Below, piece by piece: positions 36,879-48,700 of a stretch of 64,000 nt of DNA. A program made the position numbers and the translations under genes. Below the pieces are notes generated by a model that was not told where the DNA came from, did no database searches, and was given only the letters and a program-made list of their open reading frames with translations. Source of the DNA: Zeugodacus cucurbitae. Taxonomy: Eukaryota > Arthropoda > Insecta > Diptera > Tephritidae. Each line of letters opens with the position of its first letter. The stretch's first letter is position 1. The DNA is taken from NCBI RefSeq assembly GCF_028554725.1, contig NC_071668.1, positions 55,533,732 through 55,597,731 of the forward strand, written 5' to 3'.

Positions 36879-37784
36879 CCACTGAATCTTAAAAAATTTA
36901 AAACGATGTGCTTTTCCCGTAGATCTGTTGATCCTTCTCCCTACGTAATAAATAACTTCAGTTTAGAGCAAGTATCTAGCTTTGTTGATTTAGGAGTTAC
37001 TATGGACCCTAAACTAAATTTTAATTCTCATGTAAATTCAATTGTTTTAAAAGCTAAAGGTCTTATTAGCTTTGTTAAACGTTGGTCTAAAGAATTTAGT
37101 GATCCGTATGTTACTAAAATTATTTTTACAACATTGGTAAGGCCTATATTGGAGTGTGGTTCTGTGGTATGGAATCCTAGCTATCAATCCCATTCCGATA
37201 AGTTGGAGTCCGTTCAAAAACAATTTTTACTTTTTGCTTTAGGCCACTTACATTGGGATTCAAGTTTGAATCTTCCCACGTATACTAGTCGTTTAAAACT
37301 AATAAATCTTCGCACACTCATTAGTCGCAGAGAAATGCTAGGTATAATATTTCTAGTAAAACTTCTGAATGGTTCTGTTTGTAGCTCTTTTCTTTTGTCT
37401 GATCCCATTTCGTTCATCTAGGCAGTTTAGACCATTACTTTTAAAATCTTCGAGAACAAATTTTGAGTTAAAAGAACCATTCCGTCAAATATGTTATGAT
37501 TTTAATTCTCATTGCAGCACATTTGACCTATCTGATTCGATCTTTAGCAATAAAAAAACTATTTTGTCTTCGCTTAATAAGTAACATTAAACATTTTTTA
37601 ACCTTTTGTTTTTGTAAATTTAAACCTTAGCTGTTGAAATTTTTCTTTCTGTAGCTGAGCAGTTTGAGATCTCGACGCTTAAAAACTCTTGCCTTTCATG
37701 ACTCGGCAAATTCCGCTCGTTTGCGGATTGCGCCCCACGCGTCGGTTGGGCGGGAGGTGGGTAATCGTTTGGGTTTATAAATAA
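36879..37784 (+). pseudogene. CR1-like non-LTR retrotransposon tail nested in RTE
   Basis: The open part reads KTMCFSRRS, VSSFVDLGVTMDPKLNFNSH, LVRPILECGSVVWNPSYQSH and VQKQFLLFALGH. This is the region after the catalytic core in CR1-like reverse transcriptases (the DLGV..D..L.F..H and RP.LE....VWNP motifs). A frame slip near 37415 leads to the C-terminal piece FRQICYDFNSHCSTFDLSDS with a stop near 37582. A 3' untranslated region follows, ending in ataaataaata at 37779-37785. The catalytic core and endonuclease are absent (5' truncation). Insertion cost the RTE host only a few bases. The open frame 36798-37421 is a chance in-frame fusion of RTE and CR1 codons. Confidence 0.78.
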
Positions 37785-38568
37785 ATACTGGAATTATGGA
37801 TGGAATACTTCTCCGAGCTGCTGAATGGCAGTGATAGTACAAGGAGATGGCGAGCCCGATTCCCCAATAGATGACGATGGAATAGATGTTCCATTACCCG
37901 ACCATGAAGAAATTCGAATAGCAATTACCCGCTTGAAGAACAGCAAAACAGACCGAGATTACCGGCCGAGCTTTTTAAATACGGCGGCGAAGAACTGATA
38001 AGATGCATGCATTTGTAGAATATGGTCGGAAGAAATCATTCCCGACGATTGGAATCTCAGTGTGTTCTGCCCAATCCATAAAAATGGAGACCCCACAATC
38101 TGCACCAATTACCGTGGTATAAGTCTCCTCAACATTGCATGTAAGTTCCTGTCGAGCGAATTGTCAACGTCAACGAATTGATTGGACCTTATCAGTGTGG
38201 CTTTAGACCTGGAAAATCCGCCACGGACCAGATATTCACCATGCGCTAAATCTTGGAAAAGACCCGAGAGAGAAGACGCACCACTTTCTCGTTGATTTTA
38301 AAAATGCCTTCGATAGCACGAAAAGAACCTGCCGCGTTGTCTGAATTAGGTATCCCTGCAAAACTAATACGGCTATGTAAACTGACGTTGAGCAACACCA
38401 AAAACTCCTTCAGGATCGGGAAGGACCTCTCCGAGCCGTTCGATACCAAACGAGGCTTCAGACATGGTTACTCACTATTATGCGACTTCTTCAATCTATG
38501 CAGAGCTAAATAGAGAAGGTACAATATTATATGAGAGTGTACAGCTGCTGGCATACGTCGCTGATATA
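37785..38568 (+). pseudogene. RTE retrotransposon fragment, right half
   Basis: It resumes colinearity with the intact RTE at about 47288 (atactggaattatgg) and runs to about 48140, where the aspartate-box region (YADD in the intact element) reads YVAD. Internal deletions occur near 37985 and 38145 (the ANYRGISLLNIA to KLIGPYQCGF segment is shortened), and there are several frameshifts and stops. No active protein is possible. It ends abruptly in AT-rich DNA. Confidence 0.85.
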
Positions 38569-41084
38569 CATATATTATATATTTTAATCTTGATTGCAAT
38601 ATAGTTTATATCAGTCCATTCCTTCCCCTAGATATACTGAATGTAATGACGAACGAGCTTCACGTTACAGAAGGAGGTGATCCCGAATTTTACCTAGACG
38701 TCATATTCACAATTTCTTTTCCATAATATATAGATATACGACTTCACTTTTGGATCAATAAGATTCAACAATGCTATATAATATTCATTGTTGATAGTTT
38801 TACCGTTTCAAGATAATTAGATATTTTATTAGCAACTTCAACTGTTCGTTACATTTCTATTAAAGACTGACTTTTCCATCTTAATTATACTCCAACGCTG
38901 TTTTGGTTTGTGCTTAATGAAAACATTTGTATGAAACACGTATCAATCATTTTAACACATTGCGAGCGTCTGTCATTTTGACATGTGAACATGTTTCGTA
39001 CCAATTCGGAGCAAACTTCCTTAAACGCGTGTGTCAACCAAATTGAGAGCGACGTGCGACAGTTTCTCTCAACCGAATTTGATCATCAATTATCTTCTTC
39101 TTTTTCGGCTGAGCTGTCAATCAAGTAAGCGGCTAAATAACAGCTGATGGTAGCTATTAGTCAGGCAATTTGAATGATTCAGAGTGCGAAGTACTAAAGC
39201 TTCATTTAAAGCACCTAAACGCAAGGTTGTGGCTGTAAAAATCTAAGAAATATAAAAAAACTTTGCATTAACCAAATTAAGTTGCCTTTTCATTTTAATA
39301 TATTATTCGCTAATGTTCAAATTATCGCTGAATGGAATTTTAATTTAATAAATATAATAATGCGAAGTTGATGTCCGAGCTAAAAAATGATGAAAGCCAT
39401 AATTAAGCTTGACTTTTTGGCCGATTAATGCTGCGTTAGCAAAAAAGAAACGTGCGCAATAGTAACGTTAATTCATTGAAGGTGATGCGCCGTTTTCTTG
39501 AAAGAAAAAAAATTGTAAAACTTTAATTAATAAATAGTTTGATAATTAAATATTTTTTCACGACTTTTTAACACATTGACTGCCAAAGGGTTGATTGGAA
39601 TTGGAATTTTTGTTTATTAATATTTTTGGTGTTGAAAGATATATTTGGTACTCCAAACGGCCAAAATTGTACATAACTGATTATGTTGGCAAGAGAAAAG
39701 TTTTAACGAATGTCATTGAACTTATTAATAAAATTTATGTAATTTTAAAGTCAATTAACGATTAGTAATTCTTTTCTAAATATTTTGTAATGGGAGAAAA
39801 TTATATTCATAAATTATTAATAGAAATAATTCCGACTGGGGTCCGGAATGTGAATTACTAGTTTCCCAATATTCCCGATGGAGATTATGTCGAAAAAAAA
39901 CTAGATTTTCAGCCCATGGGAACCCACAGATCAAATTTTGTTAAGCATCAAACCAATTTGGACCGTGAAAGAGCATTCTTAACAAAAATCTCGGGACCAA
40001 GAAAGATTTTTGTTAAAGAAACTGAATAGTTTGATTGATTCACAGTGGAATAAGTGGCAACCCCTTGTTGAAACCCTTAAGGCAAATAAACACAATAAAC
40101 CTAATCAACATCGATATCCACTGTTTTGTTTAGTTCGAAGAGATATAAATAATTTCGGCCCATTCCATTTCAGGTATTTCATATTAACCGTATAAGGAGC
40201 ATGAGTAACTTTTTTGAATTATAGATATTTGTAAACGATCGAAATATAGCAATAATGCGTTTCGATTTCTTGATAATTTTCCTGTTAAAAGTAACTATTA
40301 AGTTGACGAAAACATATCACACATAGAACAAAACTTTTTGCTCCGATATAATAAATGAAACGAATCGATTTCAATGACATTTCAAAAGCTTGCCCGGAAA
40401 ATCTAGTTTAGCAAACCAATTAAAAATTTGATCATATTATATGCACATCATTACTCAATAACAATTCGAGAACTATGTAAATATGCGCTTTAAGAATGCG
40501 TTGCAGAAATGTCAATAAAAAATCAATTGTCAACAATTCGTCATTGTTGATGGATTGCTTGTGTACCTTGATAATTGGTTGACTAATTAAATCAGAAATA
40601 TATATAAAATATTGTGTGCCATTTGGCGGATTTTCTTAACTACGAAATGCAGTGCTTGCCACTTATAATTGTCTGTAGGAAATTCGGTCAGAACATTTCA
40701 GTAAAATTCTTGGTTCTGTTGCCATTATGTATAATCTTTGTCCCCTGTTACAATGAGATTGGTTCTTATAGAACTGTACCAAAAACAAAAACTTTATATT
40801 GTTTATAACTAGTCTCGTAGCACCAACATGCTGGTACCATATCTAAGTTCATATTGTTATCATTACTCTTGAAAACTGGCTGTAGATAAAAATCTCTTCA
40901 AAAACACTGAATACTCAAAGCTCCAATGGAATAATATTATCGTGAAGTTATAATTCCATGCTACGCAAGTGAAATTTTCTTAGTAGAGAATATTTAATTC
41001 AACACTATCCATATCATAAGACTATTTTGTTTTATAAATTAATTTATATATTTACATACATATGTATTTTTATGTACTGTAAGG
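38569..41084. other. Noncoding spacer
   Basis: No recognised gene or repeat. Short frames (40010-40195, 40614-40808) lack motifs. The word tcatttgacatgtgaacatg-like near 38960-39000 and a moderately GC-richer strip at 38980-39130 may be regulatory, but nothing specific can be said. Confidence 0.3.
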
Positions 41085-41128
41085 CTGCGGTTCCCACGCC
41101 AAATATATATATGTACATACATATATAA
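41085..41128 (+). mobile_element. Orphan RTE 3' end
   Basis: The words ttcccacgccaaatatatat then gtacatacatatat match the 3' terminus after the fragment at 44373 (ttcccacgccaaatataaaa) and, more loosely, the intact RTE (acgccaatcacatacatac). It is probably a very short 5'-truncated insertion. Confidence 0.5.
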
Positions 41129-41254
41129 GGCTTAAGAAGCCTTGAGTTATAATAAAAATGTTTTCTTATTAAATAGGCGAATATGTTTCAAATATTTTCA
41201 AAAAATGTCAAATAGATCCTAGTAAAATTCTAAAAAATAGACCCTTTAGAAGTT

Positions 41255-41390
41255 CCGCCCATCAGACCACGTCAGTTGAATTTAAAACTTTAAACGCGTT
41301 TATCTCAAAACAATTTTTTTAAATCGGTGGACATGATTTCTCGAAAAGTTGTGAAGCCATTTTGTTAAAATTTTGCACATTTTTGAAATA
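41255..41390 (-). repeat. Dispersed repeat, inverted match to 27075-27215
   Basis: Its reverse complement carries gtgcaaaattttaacaaaat, the tcatgtccaccga block and gggcggaacttctaaa, in the same order as 27075-27215. It directly precedes Helentron copy C, so copy C may have inserted within or beside it. Confidence 0.6.
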
Positions 41391-41512
41391 TCATTATCTA
41401 GTTATTGAAATAATGTTATTTTTTTAATTTTTTCCCAGCATATATTTGGAGAAAATTTTACAAAAAAATGTTTTTTTTTTTGTTCAAACTCCGTCAAAAA
41501 TTCACATATTAT

Positions 41513-42709
41513 TATACTCTCGCAACATGTTGCACAGAGTATAATAGATTTGTTCACATAACGGTTGTTTGTGTCACCAAGAAATAAAAGAGTTAGATAT
41601 GGGGTTATATATATATAAATGATCAGGCTGACGAGTGGAGTTGAAATCCGGATGTCCGTCTGTCCGTCCGTCCGTCCGTGCAAGCGATTACTTGAGTAAA
41701 AATTGAGATATCTTAATGAAACTTGGAAAACATGTTCCTTGGGACCGTGAGAGGGTTGCAAAATCGGCCCACTGCCACGCCCACAAAATGGCGAAAACCA
41801 AAAACACATAAAGTGTCATAACTAAGCCATAAATAAAGTTATAACAGTAAAATTTCGAATAAAGGATCGCACTATAAAGGAGCACATTTGGATGTATTTT
41901 TTTTTTTTGGAAGTGGGCGTGGTCCCGCCCCCAAAGCGGTTTTTTGTACATATCTCGCAAACCAATGAAGCTATATAAACCAAACTTTCTGCAGTCGTTT
42001 TTTTTTAGACACTTCTTAATACAGTTCAAAAATGAAAAAAATCGGATAATAACCACGCCCACCTCCCATACAAAGGTTAGGTTGAAAATTACTAAAAGTG
42101 GGTTAACTCACTAACGAAAAACGTCAGAAACACTAAATTTCACATAAGAAATGGCAGATGGAAGCTACACTCAGATTTTTTTACAAAATGGAAAATGGGC
42201 GTGGCGTCGCCCACTTATGGGTCAAAAACCATATCTCAGGAACTACTCGACCGACTTCAATGAAACTTGGTTTGTAATAGTTTCTTTACCTCCCAATAAT
42301 ATGTTGTGAAAATTATCCAATTTGCTTCACAACCACGCCTACTTCCTATATACCAGAACTTTGAAGACGATCTGAATCGTTTACTTTACAATATATAAAG
42401 TTAGCACTAGTGAAGATATCGGTGCAAAACTTTGCACAAATATTATGTTAATAATGTGGCAGCCCCGTTCTAAAAATTGCCGAAATCGGACCATAGGTTT
42501 TTAAGGCCCCATATATCGAACACGAGGACCTCGGTGCTTCTAACCTAATATTAGGGTTTCCAACTTTCAATGGACTTTATACAATATATATGACGAATAT
42601 GTGGGTAAAATTGTGTATTCTATAATATTAATTAAGATAAATAAATAAATTGCGAGAGTATAAAATCTTCGGTTACACCCGAACTTAGCCCTTCCTTACT
42701 TGTTTTTTT
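41513..42709 (+). mobile_element. Full-length Helentron (INE-1/DINE-1-like) copy C
   Basis: At 1197 bp this is the most complete member in the window. The 5' end tatactctcgcaacatgttg forms a palindrome with cacagagtata. A gtccgtccgtccgtccgtg tract lies at 41655-41680 and several cacgcccac blocks follow. The 3' end has the stem-loop ttcggttacacccgaa, then cttagcccttccttacttgt and T's. No transposase or helicase is encoded, so it would rely on an autonomous Helentron. Minus-strand frames at 41402-42062 are repeat-derived. Confidence 0.87.
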
Positions 42710-44372
42710 CGAGATTTATGCATGTACTATCGAAATATTTTTAGTTTATTGATTTTAGATGAATCATGAGTTATGCTGTCCACGACAAGAGCATTTTTTT
42801 TTTGAGACGTTAAGGGAGATTTTTAAAATAAAAATTTCACAAAATACTATTTAAATTTGAGTGTATATATTAAGAAAAATAGGAAAATAAGAAACATATG
42901 AAAATACTCTTGTTTTCAACATCTGAAACCGAGCTAACCTCTTAAGCAAAATTGAAAACAAATTGTATGCTGTGTAAATTTTCCTACTGGGTGTTTGAAT
43001 ACGAATACAATGAGACATTGCATTCATGAATACATCTAACCAACCTAAACTGCAATTTAACTATTTTTTAATATTTATTTTGGAGTTTAAAAGTAATTGG
43101 TGCTAGATATTGTACATACGTATATATATATATTTTTTTTTTAATTGTAAGTAATAAAAAATGTGGCAACTCTACTGCGCTCGATTACATAAAAAGTATG
43201 ACTTCTTTTTTCAAAATGCGTAAACCAGCTTTCCACTTCATTTTCTCTTGCAAAAAACTAAATTGACTTGCAAATTTGGAGCAAACGAAGTGACAGCGAA
43301 TGGCACTTGTCGTCGTGTGAATTACTTTGTGCACCTTTTTAATGTCCAAAAACTATTTCTTTTGTATTTATACACACATGTAAGTGTGTGTGTGTCCACT
43401 TGAGGCTTTGTTCGACTTTTGCTTTGTAATTGACAAGGTCAATTACACACATTCATACCTACTACTTAGGCAGCCCATTAATTCGCAATATATAAACAGT
43501 AAAATTGTCCAGCAAGTGACAGTTAACAAGCAGCAACTGGTTACGCTGCGCGGCGAATGCAAAGAAAAAAGTAAAAGCCGCACGCGTAACCAAGACTAGA
43601 GGTAAAAAAAATGCTGCGCCAAACGCATGCGCAGACACCAACCAGCGAGCGAGCCAACTAAGCCTATCCATTAGTTGTTGTAGCGGCGATCGTGTGTTGG
43701 GCCTCTTACACGCCTCTTACGTTGGTCGACATGTATTTTCGTAAATTAATTTTCAAATGCCAATCGAAAAGACAACACCAACATTTAACTGTCTTTAAGT
43801 AGTTGAATGTACAACAAGGTTTATGGAAAAAAAGCTAAAATATGTAATAGAATAAGCTAGCGCGCCCACAAAAATTTTTATCGCCAACAATTTTAAATAA
43901 ATATATTTATTACACTATTTTCGCGCATTAAATTAGTAAATGACGAAATAAACAGGCTTTGCTACTTGGCAGCTCAATATCAGAACAAGATCTCAAGTGC
44001 CGAAAAGAACGTATTTTACACACACGCGCATACATAAGTGTACTCACGTATGAGTAGACACAATAAAATGTAAAAACAAAATATTTGATAAAAAAAAGCA
44101 ATTAGGGAAGGGTTAGATTCGTCTGAAGCCGAAAATTATAAATTCTTGTCACTCCAAAAGGAATATCTGCAAATCTAGATAATAAAAAATCGTACATATG
44201 ATTTTAGCATTCCTCTTTGTATGAAATTGATTACAAACGATTACAATAAACCAGAAGAACTGAAACCACTGTATTGGTTATATGCAACTTAGAAGAACAT
44301 TCGGAGCATTTTCAACAATTGGCACTAAACTGCATTAATTCTAAAAGATTTATCAGTTATAGTTATGTAATA
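42710..44372. other. Noncoding DNA with a GC-richer island at 43250-43740
   Basis: Bases 42740-42830 resemble the reverse strand of 5590-5660, possibly another piece of an old dispersed repeat. The island at 43250-43740 contains gccgcacgcgtaaccaagac followed by a donor-like GAG/GTAAAA at about 43600, and gcgagcgagcc further on. It may be a first noncoding exon or promoter on the plus strand, but nothing downstream confirms it. Confidence 0.35.
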
Positions 44373-44876
44373 AACCTCGAAATCCAACGCAGAATCACTC
44401 TTGCCAACAAGTGCTACTTTGGACTGAGTAGGCAATTGAAAAGTAAAGCCTTCTCTCGACGAACCAAAATCAAACTCTACAAGTCGCTCCTGATGTATGG
44501 CGCAGAAGCGTGGGGTTTTCGAGAGAATGGTTTTATGGAATAATTATGGTCCTATGAACATTGGCAACGGCGAATAGAGCAGACGATGGAACGACAAGCA
44601 GTATGAGTTTTACGACGACATTGACATGGTTCAGCAAATAAAAAAACGGCGGCTACAATGGCTGAGTCATGTTGTTCGAATGGACAAAAACACTCCAGCT
44701 CTGAAAGTGTTCGATGCAGTACCAGCTGGAGGCCGCGGGAGAAGACTACCTCCACTCCGTTAGAGAGACCAAGTGGAAAGTGACATGGCTTCACTTGGTG
44801 TTTCCAGTTTGCGCCAGAAAGCAAAAAGGAGAAATGAATGGCGCCCTCTGGTGGATTCGGCTATAGTCGCGTAAGA
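44373..44876 (+). pseudogene. RTE retrotransposon 3' fragment
   Basis: It aligns with the intact element from about 48382 (LEIQRRITLANRCYFGLSRQ) to the stop codon at 48929. An internal deletion removes the segment after the AEAW codons. Frameshifts and stops break the frame. The last codons and short 3' end (cacgccaaatataaaa) are preserved, as expected of a 5'-truncated non-LTR copy. Divergence from the intact copy suggests a different subfamily. Confidence 0.85.
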
Positions 44877-45749
44877 GATTCCCACGCCAAATATAAAATA
44901 TCTCACATATTAATCTTCGAAATATTTTCAGCAAAAAATCAGCCATCGAAGCATATGTATATAGGTCTTAATGATGGATATATAGGGGCTTGGAAAGTTA
45001 TAATTTAACTCCGTTATTATAAACCTTAAAGACACTATTTGCGTAAAGTTTTATTCCGATAATTACATTTGTATTTGATTTAAGTACAGTCGACATAAAG
45101 TAATACGAAAGCTCCTTCGGGGGAATGTCCAATAATACGAATGTAGTATTTAATAAACTAATGGCTCTAAAATCTCTCCCAGAATAAGGGGACATTTTTG
45201 GATAATGTATTGATCCAATCTTTAGATCAAAACGCAATTGGACTTTTAAAACTGCATTACGTCAGCTGTTTATTATCAATGGTGCCTCAAACAAAACAAT
45301 TTATTTGATGCTTTGTCATGGAACATAATTTTTAATGAAGATGAATTCGACGAAGAGGACGATCTTCCACTCTCTATACTATACATCGTGAACACACACA
45401 CTTTACGTTTACTAAGGAATGTGATTCCATATGAAGAATTTAATGTCAACGATTTGACCGCTTGGATTAATAGGAATATCGTCAAAATACTGGCTTTTTA
45501 TGACCATGATCAAGAATCGTAGCTCCCGCCGAATCTCCAAAGGTGAATCATGTGGATGCAATTCCCGAAAATGTAAACAGTGGGCTGTTCAGAATAATAT
45601 TGACAGTTCCAAAACGTTTTTACTATGAAGTCTGCAAGAAGAGGTCATGTGAAGGAGTTTGCAGATAAAAAACATAAGTTAGAAATGAAATAGGAGGATG
45701 GGATCATGTGTAGAAGTTCACGCAAGTGAGGAAAGTTTTTGATTGTCAC
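44877..45749. other. Spacer before the intact RTE
   Basis: An acidic frame at 45313-45522 (MSWNIIFNEDEFDEEDDLPL onward) has no recognised homologue and may be chance. Nothing else stands out. Confidence 0.35.
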
Positions 45750-48700
45750 TCACTTGGGAGTGGCCAGAAACGATTCTTCTCCACATGGTTCAAGCAGCTC
45801 ACGACTTCCGGTTTTAGACCAAGTATCCTCTGGGTAGCCAACAGACATCCGTTTGAAGGCGAGCTAAAGTGAGAAGGCGAAGCCCGCTTATGCGGTTGTG
45901 CGTAGGGTTTGGGACCCACCACATAAAAACACCCCCCAATGAAAAATCTACGAAAGCCTCGGATGAGACACCCCCCTTTTGATGACGACCCCTGCAAACG
46001 TTTTAAGGATAATGATATAAGGGCATGCACCTGGAATGTCCGGACCCTTAATTGGGAAGGTGCCTCTGCCCAGCTGGTTGATGTCCTCATACGACTTAAG
46101 GCTGACATCACCGCCATCCAAGAAGTGCGATGGACGGGACAAGGACGGAAGAAGGTGGGTCCTTGTGACATCTACTACAGCGGCCATATAAAGGAGCGCA
46201 AATTTGGTGTTGGATTTGTGGTGGGAGAGAGACTCCGTCGCAGAGTCCTGGCATTCACCCCGGTGGATGAACGTCTAGCCACAATCCGCATCAAAGCGAG
46301 GTTCTTCAACATATCGCTGATTTGCGCCCACGCCCCAACGGAAGAGAAGGACGATGTGACCAAAGATGCTTTCTATGAGCGCCTAGAACGCACCTATGAG
46401 CGCTGCCCCCGCCACGATGTAAAAGTCGTGCTTGGTGATTTTAACGCCAGGGTGGGTAAAGAAGGTGTCTTTGGCACAACAGTCGGAAAATTCAGCCTCC
46501 ATGACGAAACATCGCCAAACGGCCTGAGGCTGATCGACTTCGCTGGGGCCCGAAATATGGTCGTCTGTAGTACCAGATTCCAGCATAAGAAAATACATCA
46601 AGCTACTTGGCTGTCTCCTGATCGAAACACGCGGAACCAAATCGATCACGTTGTGATAGACGGAAGACATGTCTCCTGTGTTTTAGACGTGCGTACGCTC
46701 CGAGGACCAAATATAGACTCGGACCATTATCTGGTCGCAGCGAAGATACGCACCCGCCTCTGTGCAGCAAAGAATGCCCGTCAACAAACACAAGGAAGGT
46801 TCGACGTCGAAAAGCTGCAATCGCAACAGACAGCCACGAAATACTCTACTCGACTTGCACTCCTGCTCTCTGAGAGCACTCATCAGCATCTCGGTATAAG
46901 GGAACTGTGGAACGGCATCTCAAACTCACTGCGTACCGCTGCAGCCGAAACAATTGGTTTTCGGCAACGACAAAAAACAAGCTGGTACGATGAGGAGTGC
47001 CGTCTCGCAGCGGAGAGAAAACAGACTGCCTACCTCGCAACATTGCAAACGACCACAACACGTGCGGGATGGGATAGATACCGAGAGCTGAAGAGGGAAG
47101 CGAGACGCATTTGCAGACAAAAAAAGAAAGAGGCCGAAATGCGTGAGTACGAAGAGCTTGAGAAGCTGGCAGACAGAGGGAATGCTCGAAAATTTTATGA
47201 AAAAATGAAGCGACTTAACGAAGGTTTCAAGACCGGAGCATCCTCATGTAGAGACCAAGGTGGTAATCTGGTAACCGATGTCCAGGGCATACTGGGATTA
47301 TGGAGGGAACACTTCTCCGACCTGCTGAATGGCAGTGAGAGTACAACACCAGGAGATGGCGAACCCGATCCCCCAATCGATGACGATGGAACAGATGTTC
47401 CACTACCCGACCATGAAGAAATTCGAATAGCAATTACCCGCTTGAAGAACAACAAAGCAGCGGGGGCCGATAGATTACCGGCAGAACTATTCAAATACGG
47501 CGGCGAAGAACTGATAAGGTGCATGCATCAGCTTCTTTGCAGAATATGGTCGGAAGAAAGCATGCCTGACGATTGGAATCTCAGTGTGCTCTGCCCAATC
47601 CATAAAAAGGGAGATCCCACAATCTGCGCCAATTACCGTGGGATCAGCCTTCTAAATATCGCATACAAGGTTCTATCGAGCGTACTGTGTGAAAGACTAA
47701 AGCCCACCGTCAACAAACTGATTGGACCTTATCAGTGTGGCTTTAGACCTGGAAAATCGACAACTGACCAGATATTCACCATGCGCCAAATCTTGGAGAA
47801 GACCCGTGAAATGAGGATCGACACACACCACCTTTTTGTCGATTTTAAAGCTGCTTTCGACAGCACGAAAAGGAGCTGCCTTTATGCCGCGATGTCTGAA
47901 TTTGGTATCCCCGCAAAGCTAATACGGCTGTGTAAGTTGACGTTGAGCAACACCAAAAGCTCCGTCATGGTTGGGAAGGACCTCTCCGAGCCGTTCGATA
48001 CCAAACGAGGTTTCAGACAAGGTGACTCACTATCGTGCGACTTCTTTAACCTGATGCTGGAAAAAATTATAAGAGCTGCAGAGCTAAACCGAGAAGGTAC
48101 AATCTTCTACAAGAGTGTACAGCTTCTGGCGTACGCCGATGATATTGATATCATCGGAAGCAACAACCGCGCCGTTTGTTCTGCTTTTTCCCGCATGGAT
48201 AAGGAGGCGAAGCGAATGGGTCTGGAGGTGAATGAGGACAAGACGAAATATCTCCTGTCATCAAACAAACAGTCGGCGCATTCGCGTCTTGGCTCCCACG
48301 TCACTGTTGACAGTCATAACTTCGAGGTCGTAGATAATTTCGTATACCTGGGAACCAGCATCAACAACACGAACAATGTCAGCCTCGAAATCCAGCGCAG
48401 AATAACTCTTGCCAACAGGTGCTACTTTGGACTGAGTAGGCAATTGAACAGTAAAGTCCTCTCTCGACGAACCAAAATCAAGCTCTACAAGTCGCTTATC
48501 ATTCCCGTCCTGCTTTACGGTGCAGAAGCTTGGACGATGTCAACATCAGATGAGACGACACTAGGAGTTTTCGAGAGGAAAATTTTGCGTAAGATTTATG
48601 GTCCTCAGAACATTGGCAACGGCGAATACCGCAGACGATGGAACGATGAGCTGTACGAGTTATACGACGACATTGACATAGTTCAGCGAATAAAAAGACA

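Noticed and set aside
41402..42062. Minus-strand frames of 124 and 135 codons
   Set aside because: They lie wholly or mostly within Helentron copy C, and the same words recur in the other copies (for example CFWFSPFCGRG in copies B and C).
45313..45522. An acidic 69-codon frame before the RTE
   Set aside because: The Glu/Asp run could be chance; no homologue recognised and no gene signals around it.
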